DNA of 58,355 nt, taken from the NCBI GenBank assembly GCA_947624375.1, contig CANQKD010000015.1, positions 1-58,355 on the forward strand, in the 5' to 3' direction. How positions within the stretch are numbered: position 1 is the stretch's first letter; every line of letters begins with the position of its first letter. The position numbers and the translations under genes are program-made. Shown here in pieces: positions 16,046 through 23,555 of this stretch. The notes under the pieces were generated by a model. That model saw nothing but the letters and a program-made list of their open reading frames with translations. It made no database searches and was not told the origin of the DNA. The DNA comes from an uncultured Clostridia bacterium (GTDB lineage Bacteria > Bacillota > Clostridia > Oscillospirales > Ruminococcaceae).

Positions 16046-17338
16046 ATGAAACAGAAAAGAATCTCGTTTGGTCAGGGAAAGGGTTCTCTGACTCACAATA
16101 ACAGGGAGTTCATGGCGGACAATGTTGATCCGCTCCGCACTCCGCAGAACATCACCTTCGTGCGTCAGCCGATAGGCGAAGCATACGATCAGCTTTTTGC
16201 TGAATCCACTGAGCGATATAATGCTCGGCAGAAAAGAAATGATCGTATGATCCACGGCAGCTACTATGAACACCTTTTTGGCGTGAAGCCCTGCAATACT
16301 GTCCGCACTGCCGCCGACAAACGCAAGAGCTTTTATGAGGACGTTGTTCAGATCGGCAAGATTGAAGATTCGGGATACGGCACGGAGGACTTTCAGCTCG
16401 TTGCTGACTGCCTGAAAGAGTACATGGAAGGTTTCCAGAATCGCAATCCGAACTTCTACGTTTTTAATGCTGTCCTGCACATGGACGAGGCGACTCCGCA
16501 TCTGCACATCGACTACATTCCTGTCGGTCACTACAAGCGTGGGCAGGACACGCAGAACGGTATCGCCCAGGCTCTGAAAGAAATGGGGTACGGCGAAGGC
16601 AAGCAGGCGATTGCCCGTTGGCGAGCTGCCGAGGTCGAGGTGCTGAATAAAATCTGCCTTGAACATGGTATCAAGCCCCTTGCTCCCGAAAAGGCGAGAG
16701 GGACGGTTGAGATACCTGAGTATAAGGAACAGCGTCGCCAGAATGATGGGCTTAAAATACAGAATGCTCAAATGGAAGCGGAGCTTTCTGAAAAACGCTC
16801 GGAGAGCGAAAAGCTCGATGCTCAGATCGAGAAAAAGACCGCTACGGTCAATGCAATCATGAGCTATCTGCCTGATCTTGAAAAAGACAACAAGGTCGAG
16901 AACGATTGCCTTGCTATCAGGCAGGAGCTTGACAGTCTGCTTGACGGTAAGCTGTCTATCATTAAACACAAGGACGATATCATTGCCAAAGTTGAAAAGC
17001 TCGGCAAGATCGCAGCGAAAGCGGCTGATGCTTCGCACAGGAAAAGTCACACCATATATGACCTGCGTGAACTTCTCCGGAAGAAAGAGAATGAATACGA
17101 TGATCTTTGGCATAAAGCTGCGGAGCGTTCGGGACGTATCAACGAGCTTACCCATGAGGTTTCAGCTCTGCACGCAAAGGCAGATGTACAGGCTGAATTT
17201 ATCGGTCTGTTCAAAAAATGCGATCCGCAGAAATTCGCTGAGGTGAAACAGCTTCAAGAGCATATTCAGGCTCAGCGTGAGGAAGAACAGTTACAGCAGT
17301 CCACTACCAGAAAAAAGAAATTGTGGGGACTGGAATAA
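16046..17338 (+). CDS. mobV: MobV-family relaxase (Pre/Mob), element 1
   Basis: Nicks the element at oriT and leads the strand into a recipient during mobilisation by a helper conjugation system. The signature of the MobV family, HMDEATPHLHIDYIPV, lies near residue 145 and supplies the metal-binding histidines. The N-terminal QGKGSLTHNNRE segment is also typical. The C-terminal 200 residues are coiled coil. Start ATG 16046 follows GAAAGGCG; the frame is open upstream to 15935, but the region before 16025 is oriT-like DNA. Length 430 aa. The intact paralogue frame supports the reading. No type IV secretion genes are present in the element. Confidence 0.85.
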   Translation: MKQKRISFGQGKGSLTHNNREFMADNVDPLRTPQNITFVRQPIGEAYDQLFAESTERYNARQKRNDRMIHGSYYEHLFGVKPCNTVRTAADKRKSFYEDVVQIGKIEDSGYGTEDFQLVADCLKEYMEGFQNRNPNFYVFNAVLHMDEATPHLHIDYIPVGHYKRGQDTQNGIAQALKEMGYGEGKQAIARWRAAEVEVLNKICLEHGIKPLAPEKARGTVEIPEYKEQRRQNDGLKIQNAQMEAELSEKRSESEKLDAQIEKKTATVNAIMSYLPDLEKDNKVENDCLAIRQELDSLLDGKLSIIKHKDDIIAKVEKLGKIAAKAADASHRKSHTIYDLRELLRKKENEYDDLWHKAAERSGRINELTHEVSALHAKADVQAEFIGLFKKCDPQKFAEVKQLQEHIQAQREEEQLQQSTTRKKKLWGLE

Positions 17339-17365
17339 CGCAAGATAGAACAAGAGAAAAATGTT

Positions 17366-17426
17366 ACAGCGTACCTTGACAACGCCGATATATTGCGCTA
17401 CAATAGGTATTGAAAGGGTACGCTGT
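17366..17426 (+). promoter_or_regulatory. Integrase promoter between inverted repeats, element 1
   Basis: TTGACA (17376-17381), 17-base spacer, TACAAT (17399-17404). ACAGCGTACC (17366-17375) abuts the -35 box and its exact inverse GGTACGCTGT (17417-17426) lies 12 bases after the -10 box. The arms are too far apart to be an ordinary hairpin in the transcript, since the left arm is upstream of the start point. Confidence 0.75.
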
Positions 17427-17450
17427 GATATTACCGAGGAGGTACATATT

Positions 17451-18638
17451 ATGGCAACAATAAAGAAGCGTGGCAACAGCTATATTATCAGAGTGAGCTG
17501 CGGCTACGATGTCAACGGTAATCACAAGGAACAGTCCATGACTTGGAAGCCTGAGCCGAAAATGACAGCAAAGCAGATCGAGAAAGAGCTGAACAGACAG
17601 GCGGTCATATTCGAGGAAGCCTGCAACAAGGGATACCAGAGCAAGGCTATCAAGTTCGATGTGTTCGCCGAGCAGTGGTTTGAGGAATATGCAAGAACAG
17701 GTCTGCGTAGTACGTCATATGAACGAATGCGGCAGCTTACACACAGGGTTTATCCTGCGCTTGGGCATATGCGTATAGACAAGATAACGGGACGGCACGT
17801 TCAGAAGTTTATCAACGATCTGCTTATCAATGGCAAAAATCAGCGGACGGGCAAGCCTTTATCGAGAAAGACAGTAGTACATCATTTGAGTTTTATAAGC
17901 GATGTTTTGCAATATGCGCTGAAAATGGACATGATCTCGGACAACCCCTGCCGAAAGGTAACGATACCGAAAGGGGAGAGGAAAGAGAAAAACATATACA
18001 ATCTTGAAGAATTGCAGCAGCTTATGGAACTTCTTGAAACCGCGCCGTTGAAGTACAAATTGTTTTTCACAATGGTATTGTACACAGGCTATCGGCGAAG
18101 TGAAATGCTTGGACTTGAATGGAAAGACATTGACTGGAATAACAGGATAATCAGTGTCAGACGAACATCCAACTACACAGCGGAGCGCGGAATTTACACC
18201 GACACCACAAAAACAAAACGCTCCCAAAGGAGCAACAGGTATCCGCAGTTTATCTTTGATCTGTTGAAAGAATACAAATCCGAGCAGGACGAAGAACGGC
18301 GGAAAATGGCAAATTTGTGGCACGATAACGACCGCATTTTCGTAAAGTATGACGGACAGCCGATGAATCCCGAAACGCCGTACGGTTGGTTAAAGGACTT
18401 CTGCAAGAAGAATGATATGCGATTTTGTGACTTGCATAGTTTCCGGCACGCCCATGCTTCCATTTTAATCAATGCAGGAGTAGACATAGCGACAGTATCG
18501 GCAGATTTAGGACATTCAAACTCAACAACGACTTTGGGAATTTACACCCATGAATTTCAGGAAGCACAGGCGAGAACTTCGGACATAATCGCCAAAGCAA
18601 TGAACATACCTAAACGACAGCATATTGAAACGGCATAA
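17451..18638 (+). CDS. int: Tyrosine integrase, element 1
   Basis: Site-specific recombinase that inserts and, with the excisionase, removes the element. It has an AP2-like/arm-binding N-terminus (MATIKKRGNSYIIRVSCGYD), a SAM-like core-binding domain near residues 75-180, and a catalytic domain. Catalytic residues are visible: TGYRRSEMLGLEW (first Arg), LHSFRHAHAS (His-x-x-Arg), LGHSNSTTT (second His) and IYTHE (Tyr nucleophile). 395 aa from ATG 17451, which follows GAGGAGG; the frame is open upstream to 17361 across the promoter, so the longer start is wrong. It lies next to the right attachment repeat, as usual. It is related to the element 2 integrase but clearly diverged. Confidence 0.92.
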   Translation: MATIKKRGNSYIIRVSCGYDVNGNHKEQSMTWKPEPKMTAKQIEKELNRQAVIFEEACNKGYQSKAIKFDVFAEQWFEEYARTGLRSTSYERMRQLTHRVYPALGHMRIDKITGRHVQKFINDLLINGKNQRTGKPLSRKTVVHHLSFISDVLQYALKMDMISDNPCRKVTIPKGERKEKNIYNLEELQQLMELLETAPLKYKLFFTMVLYTGYRRSEMLGLEWKDIDWNNRIISVRRTSNYTAERGIYTDTTKTKRSQRSNRYPQFIFDLLKEYKSEQDEERRKMANLWHDNDRIFVKYDGQPMNPETPYGWLKDFCKKNDMRFCDLHSFRHAHASILINAGVDIATVSADLGHSNSTTTLGIYTHEFQEAQARTSDIIAKAMNIPKRQHIETA

Positions 18639-18674
18639 TGATTTTAAAACTTATGAAACGATACGAAAAGATAC

Positions 18675-18695
18675 AACAATGGGCAAACAATGGGC
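18675..18695. repeat. Paired direct repeat near right end of element 1
   Basis: ACAATGGGCA occurs twice, separated by one base. By position and by analogy to the paired AGCGGACAA at the ends of element 2, it may be an integrase arm site. Confidence 0.45.
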
Positions 18696-18723
18696 ATTTT
18701 AAATATCAGCGGAAAATGCAAAA

Positions 18724-18756
18724 CCCGCAAACCCAATCTACAAAAGGATTTGCGGG
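18724..18756. terminator. Hairpin before attR of element 1
   Basis: CCCGCAAA (18724-18731) pairs with TTTGCGGG (18749-18756). An analogous but different hairpin lies before the right end of element 2. It may end the integrase transcript. Confidence 0.5.
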
Positions 18757-18774
18757 AAATGTTACTGGTGACCC

Positions 18775-18792
18775 GTACGGGAATTGAAAATC
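18775..18792. repeat. Junction attachment repeat between the two elements
   Basis: GTACGGGAATTGAAAATC, identical to 6441-6458. It is preceded by GGTGACCC as at the far end of element 2 (from 32969). It serves as right end of element 1 and left end of element 2. Confidence 0.75.
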
Positions 18793-18905
18793 TCGGCGCA
18801 CTTTTCGTGGCTTGTCGAGATATGCATAAAAGCCCAAAAATACGGCATTTTAGAACAATTCACAAAAATTCGTTTACGCTGTTTTTTGCTAAGTTTTTGC
18901 ACCCT

Positions 18906-18928
18906 TAGCGGACAAATAGCGGACAAAA
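18906..18928. repeat. Paired AGCGGACAA repeats, left end of element 2
   Basis: AGCGGACAA occurs twice, two bases apart, with a third copy at about 18983. The same pair lies at the right end (32879-32901), consistent with integrase or excisionase arm sites. Confidence 0.6.
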
Positions 18929-19053
18929 AACATTCGACATACCCTTGTACTTATTCGTTTTTCACCGATGTGCAGATCATATCAGCGGACAAAATGAACC
19001 TATTTTTATGACCACTCGCTGATACATCTGAACGATAAGTAGGAGGATTTTTT

Positions 19054-19470
19054 ATGAGCAGATACAAAAGCGAACAGACCGCATACAGCCCACTGAAAAA
19101 GAAATACGTTCCGCTGTGGCGACTGGACACCAACACAATGACTATCACCCACTTCAACACCGATACGCATACCGAGGAGAGCAAGACCTACCACACCGAC
19201 TTCATCAGGTATCATCTGCATTTCTCTGACAGCCATTGTCCCGACAGGCTTCGCAGGCTCGTCAATGAGGGGAAAATCGTGCAGTACCTCGATGATATGG
19301 AACGGAAAGTCAGTGAAGCTATCTCCCGCCAGGTGGAGCTTTGGAAGCAGACCGACATTTGCTATCAGAAAGCTGTCCTCAGCGGTAATACTGAGAAGAT
19401 GCTCGGTCTGGAGAACTGCTTCGTCGGTATGGCGAGAGAAGCTGTGTTTGAGTGTATGGTATATATTTAA
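19054..19470 (+). CDS. TnpV-like small protein of element 2
   Basis: 138 residues, close paralogue of the protein at 7070-7486 with about nine of ten residues the same (MSRYKSEQTAYSPLKKKYVP start, MAREAVFECMVYI end). The ribosome site GTAGGAGGA lies before ATG 19054. It is followed by the TTCG-loop terminator and then by the end of the minus-strand cargo. Strong conservation in two elements with different cargo suggests that it belongs to the backbone. Function unknown; the C-terminal half resembles TnpV of clostridial transposons. Confidence 0.6.
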   Translation: MSRYKSEQTAYSPLKKKYVPLWRLDTNTMTITHFNTDTHTEESKTYHTDFIRYHLHFSDSHCPDRLRRLVNEGKIVQYLDDMERKVSEAISRQVELWKQTDICYQKAVLSGNTEKMLGLENCFVGMAREAVFECMVYI

Positions 19471-19478
19471 GGATCATC

Positions 19479-19508
19479 GGCTGTGCCTTCGGGTGCAGCC
19501 GTTGTTTT
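19479..19508 (+). terminator. Terminator with TTCG tetraloop, left border of cargo 2
   Basis: GGCTGTGCC, loop TTCG, GGTGCAGCC, then GTTGTTTT. Homologous to 7494-7525. The RloC-like gene on the other strand ends within its T-run. Confidence 0.85.
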
Positions 19509-21870
19509 ATATGTCTTTAGGGATTTTTTCTTTCCATTTTTCAATTTGACTTTTAAAATCTCCAAGACTGTTCCCTTTATCTGATAAATGCCGACTTACA
19601 TGATCGGGATTAATTATATGAAGAAAACATATTATTTTCTTAGCGGTATCTTTTAATTGATCTGGACTAAAGGTATTATAAAAACTAACGTCATCTTGGC
19701 TATCTACTTTTTCTTCATAATGACTTTCGCCATTTAATATTAAGCGAAACATGAAGTTTTGAAAAAAATCTTTATAATCGCCGCAACAATTCATAATCAT
19801 ATCGTCTGATGCTAAATCATTAATGCCTTTTTTGTATACAAATGTACTATAGGCTTCTAATAGTTTACGCATACTATTTCCAACAGTAAAATCTGAAAGC
19901 ATATCTGCCTTACCATTAGCGTATTTGTAGATTTCTTTCATTAATAATGAATATTGATTTTTTTCGGCTTTATCGCCAATAATAGATATTTGTTTATTCT
20001 TTAGTTCGAAAGTTCTTGTAGATATATTGTATTTGGCTTTGACTTCGCTTGCTATTTTACCAAGGTCAAAAATTGTTTGATAATCATGTGACAGTATAAC
20101 TGCCTTACTTTTGTCACTTCCTTTATATATTTCTGACATTTTTAAATTTAGATATGATAGAATACCCACTTTGTTTTCCATGTCAAAGCTTGATATAGGG
20201 TCATCTATGACTAATAAACATTCACTTGAATAATTATCTGAGGAATGGTGATTTTCTAAAATCTTTGAAAAGAAATAACATAAAGCAATAATGTTTCTTT
20301 CACCAGTTGATACTTCATTGGGTTTTACTCGTTTCCCTTTTGATTTTAAGTAATATGTGTCATTTTCAATTTCAAGCTCTAATCTATTTTGGCACATAAA
20401 AACATATTCTAAGTTTTTATTTATTTTACCTGCAGCAATATCAATTTGATGGTTTTGTGCATTTAAACTCTCAATTTTCTTTTGCAAACTATCAAGCTTC
20501 AAATCATAAGCTTTTATTTTATCAAATAACTCATCATATGTCTTTTGTGCCTGCTTATACTCGTTATATCTATCATTCAACTCCCAATATGCAATATCAT
20601 CATTTAAAATAATAGCTTTTTTTCTGTTTTGTTTTACTTTTGCTGTTTGTTCATTAAACTTAACTCTATCTTCCTCAAGAGCAGTTATCGAAGCATTGAG
20701 ATTCTGTAAATGCTGAATCATATCATTGTTGTTTATAACAATTGGAGTATATATAGAGTTCATTTTATTGTCTAACTGTTGGCTGTAATCAGATAGTATT
20801 TGATCGACAATATGAGAGTAAGCATCAAAAGTTATATAATCATTAGGGAAAAGGTCTTTTAATTTTACAGCCGTGCTTTGTATCACAGAAAGTCTCAATA
20901 CTAATGCATCAATCACTTTCTTTTTCTCTGCTAACTCAGTCATATGTTCATTTGCAATTTCAGATAATGCAGCTTTTATGTCATCTAATATTCTGCTTTT
21001 TTCATCAGTTGATACGCTTCTAAAGCAAAAAGGACAAACACTTTCCTTATCAGTTGTAAATGTGTTTTTTATTTCATCAAAAAACGATTTGCCACGTTTG
21101 TCATATATTGAAACTATCAGTTTGTCTCTTTCTGTAATATTGGGACGTTCAATTTTTTTCTTAAGTGCACCATCTATTTGATTCCAAAAATCTTCTGAAA
21201 CAGATATAGTTTCTATTTTCTCAACAAGTGTACCTTGTTGAGATTTTCCAATAATTCTACATATAGATTCATATTGTTCAATCGCATCTTGTAAATTTGA
21301 AGAAATTAGCGTATGACCTTCAAATATTGTTTTAATTATTGTATCTGTGACGTTTGTTCTACCGTTAGTTAGTGCTTCTTTCCTTGAAACCCAATTACCA
21401 TTTTCTTTGAGTTTTTCTTTTATTTTCGACATAATAGCAGTAGGAGACAATGCGTTTCGAGGAGAATTATATGTGCTATCAAACACTTCTTTAGTTGTGT
21501 TTTTATCTTTTTCAACTTTTTCGTACTCAGATTTCTTTTCATCAATTTGTTTTGCAATATCTACTTTATCACCAAGTAAAACAATTGCATCAAGACCTTC
21601 TTCTTTGATCTGAACCTGTTTGTTTATAAAATCCTCGTTAAATACAAATATACTATCAGACGGAATAGTTAGTAAAGAATGATTTGCATCATAAAATCTA
21701 CATACATATTCTCCACCAGTTGACGATATTGCTTTGGATATTGAACTTTTTCCACTTCCGTTTTTGCCATAAATTATACTCATACGAACATCGTTATCAA
21801 AAAGTTTAAAATTTGTAGCTGATGAAAAGTAACCGCCTTGTATTTCAATACTATTAATTTCATTTATCAT
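19507..21870 (-). CDS. rloC: RloC-like anticodon nuclease with ABC ATPase and zinc hook
   Basis: 787 residues, AAA_13 type. Walker A GKNGSGKSS (35-43), long coiled coils, Cys-Pro-Phe-Cys at 279-282 in the coiled-coil part (zinc hook), signature STGERN (521-526), Walker B CLLVIDDPISSFD (551-563), H-loop SH (594-595). The C-terminal part has R668-x3-E672 and H717 in NGESHYEE, matching the Arg-x3-Glu...His catalytic set of PrrC/RloC tRNA anticodon nucleases. RloC is held inactive and cuts tRNA when restriction fails or DNA is damaged, blocking phage growth. Here it follows a type IIG enzyme and a methyltransferase in one minus-strand group, 45 bases after the latter. The target tRNA is unknown. 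Length and motif order fit RloC better than the shorter PrrC. Confidence 0.78.
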   Translation of the reverse strand: MINEINSIEIQGGYFSSATNFKLFDNDVRMSIIYGKNGSGKSSISKAISSTGGEYVCRFYDANHSLLTIPSDSIFVFNEDFINKQVQIKEEGLDAIVLLGDKVDIAKQIDEKKSEYEKVEKDKNTTKEVFDSTYNSPRNALSPTAIMSKIKEKLKENGNWVSRKEALTNGRTNVTDTIIKTIFEGHTLISSNLQDAIEQYESICRIIGKSQQGTLVEKIETISVSEDFWNQIDGALKKKIERPNITERDKLIVSIYDKRGKSFFDEIKNTFTTDKESVCPFCFRSVSTDEKSRILDDIKAALSEIANEHMTELAEKKKVIDALVLRLSVIQSTAVKLKDLFPNDYITFDAYSHIVDQILSDYSQQLDNKMNSIYTPIVINNNDMIQHLQNLNASITALEEDRVKFNEQTAKVKQNRKKAIILNDDIAYWELNDRYNEYKQAQKTYDELFDKIKAYDLKLDSLQKKIESLNAQNHQIDIAAGKINKNLEYVFMCQNRLELEIENDTYYLKSKGKRVKPNEVSTGERNIIALCYFFSKILENHHSSDNYSSECLLVIDDPISSFDMENKVGILSYLNLKMSEIYKGSDKSKAVILSHDYQTIFDLGKIASEVKAKYNISTRTFELKNKQISIIGDKAEKNQYSLLMKEIYKYANGKADMLSDFTVGNSMRKLLEAYSTFVYKKGINDLASDDMIMNCCGDYKDFFQNFMFRLILNGESHYEEKVDSQDDVSFYNTFSPDQLKDTAKKIICFLHIINPDHVSRHLSDKGNSLGDFKSQIEKWKEKIPKDI

Positions 21871-21915
21871 ATTTATTTACCTCATAATTATATTTAACAT
21901 TAGAAAATGGTTGAA

Positions 21916-23541
21916 TTATCCTCTTCCTAATCTCCGCTTCTGCATCTTCTTCCAAATCTGACGGCATGAAATGCAGATATTTTTATCAATACCCAATACC
22001 TCAACGAGCAGTTTCTGATCCACAAGGTCAAGAGCCTTTTCAATATCTTCATCGTTACGAACGATAGAATCTATCATCTCTAAAAGCTCGTTTTTTAAGG
22101 CTTCATCAATATCATTAACCACTGGCAACATTATATTGCCGACTTCTCCGGGGAGAATTTCAAGCACTCCACCGCCATAACTTCTGCCACATATTTCTGT
22201 GAACGCAAAGGAAATGCTGTTATAATACGAAAGCAGAACGTTTTCGGCGTTAACGCCATCATTAAACTTGATACGGTGCATTGTATCCGTTGATACTGCA
22301 TTGCATCGGTTCAGTACAAACTTAGGGTAGAGATTATTTCTTCTGAGAAAGAAAGCATCAGGTATCCATACCGACGGGACGATATACCACCTGTCACGGA
22401 TAGAACACTTATATCCTTTGTTTTCTTCGTTCCTCTCGCCAAGTTCAATGTATTCTTTGTGTTTTGCAGGATATTCTTCATATGGTGTATCGGGGAAACT
22501 TATGAGCATTGCTCTCTTATTATCCTGTATGTTCTCCTGCCAATCACTGTCAGTAAAGTATATACCGTGAGCGTGAGAACTTCTGCCAATAAGCGGAAGC
22601 GTTACAGAAGTGAGGTCATATCGTTCATTTGTTATTTTGTCAACAGAAAAATAAGTATTGTTTCCTGTGGTAATGCCCACGTTAATAAGCGCTAAATCAG
22701 CGAATTTCGTGAATCGCTTATCATCACGAATAGACTGAATAACTTTTATTTCTTCTGCTGAGACAAAATATTTTGTCCACTTTTCCTTAACGTGCTTTAG
22801 CTTCTGGAAGCCATTTGAATTAAGGTCAAGTTTCTTGAAATCTTCGAGGTTACTAAGTTCTATTATGCGTATGCCTTTCTCTTCCTTGCCTTTTTCGCCG
22901 ATGAAAACAAGTATTTCCTGTTCAATATCAGGGAAAACGAGCTGCTCAAATGTCAGTAACGTGATTTTTGAGAGCTGGTTGGAAAGAAAAAGACGCAAAT
23001 CTTCGGCATAAACAACTTGGAGTATTTCCGCAGGAATGACAAACGCTATTTTTCCGTTCTCAGAAAGCAACTGGACACAAGCAACAAGGAAAGCTACCCA
23101 CGCATTTATCAGCTTATTGGACTTCATTCCATGAGAGGTGAGTATGCTTGACTGTATTTCACGCTGTTCCTCAGTGAGATACTGGTAACGAATATATGGG
23201 GGATTGCCCAAAATTAGGTCATATGTCTCTTTTCCGTATACTCGCTGATAAAAGTCCAAGAAATCCTCATTTAGAACGTGAACATTAGCGTTGTCCTTAT
23301 AGTTATTACCGACTTTCTCTGCTTCGTCGGGTTCTATCTCAACGGCAGTAATGTTTGGAATATCGTTGATGAGGTTCAATGACGCAAGACTATCAAGGAA
23401 TACTCCGTCTCCGCAGCTCGGCTCTAATACATTGGTGGTGTTTTGGGACGCAACAAGGCTCACCATTGCATTGGCAAGCTGCAATGGTGTATAGTATGCT
23501 CCTCTTAATTTCTGTTCGGAACTATCCTTTTTGAGCCTCAT
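21916..23541 (-). CDS. N6-adenine DNA methyltransferase (TaqI/Eco57I class)
   Basis: About 541 residues. Motifs: GAYYTPLQLANAMV (motif X region), LEPSCGDGVFL (SAM motif I, about residue 41 of the open frame) and LILGNPPYIRY (motif IV, NPPY, about 115). The long C-terminal part is probably a target-recognition domain. ATG 23541 is preferred because AAGAAGG is then 8 bases upstream; the in-frame ATG two codons earlier is too close. The C-terminus has CISC plus basic residues. It lies 14 bases after the type IIG gene, so the two are probably co-translated. A stand-alone methylase beside a type IIG enzyme usually modifies the second strand of an asymmetric site. Confidence 0.88.
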   Translation of the reverse strand: MRLKKDSSEQKLRGAYYTPLQLANAMVSLVASQNTTNVLEPSCGDGVFLDSLASLNLINDIPNITAVEIEPDEAEKVGNNYKDNANVHVLNEDFLDFYQRVYGKETYDLILGNPPYIRYQYLTEEQREIQSSILTSHGMKSNKLINAWVAFLVACVQLLSENGKIAFVIPAEILQVVYAEDLRLFLSNQLSKITLLTFEQLVFPDIEQEILVFIGEKGKEEKGIRIIELSNLEDFKKLDLNSNGFQKLKHVKEKWTKYFVSAEEIKVIQSIRDDKRFTKFADLALINVGITTGNNTYFSVDKITNERYDLTSVTLPLIGRSSHAHGIYFTDSDWQENIQDNKRAMLISFPDTPYEEYPAKHKEYIELGERNEENKGYKCSIRDRWYIVPSVWIPDAFFLRRNNLYPKFVLNRCNAVSTDTMHRIKFNDGVNAENVLLSYYNSISFAFTEICGRSYGGGVLEILPGEVGNIMLPVVNDIDEALKNELLEMIDSIVRNDEDIEKALDLVDQKLLVEVLGIDKNICISCRQIWKKMQKRRLGRG

Positions 23542-23555
23542 AATCATTACCTTCT

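Larger units (their letters stand above)
6441..18792 (+). mobile_element. Integrative mobilizable element 1 (about 12.35 kb)
   Basis: Bounded by the 18-bp direct repeat GTACGGGAATTGAAAATC at 6441-6458 and 18775-18792. Contents: DUF6809-like gene, TnpV-like gene, a four-gene defence cargo (minus strand), a DUF6076-type zinc protein, a DUF3987 replication-type protein, excisionase, small helical protein, oriT-like region, MobV relaxase and tyrosine integrase next to the right end. There are no type IV secretion genes, so transfer would need a helper. The backbone is co-linear with element 2. Boundaries are inferred from the repeats and gene order. Confidence 0.8.

Noticed and set aside
15986-17155. 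389-codon minus-strand frame opposite the relaxase
   Set aside because: Antisense shadow; the plus strand carries the MobV signature.
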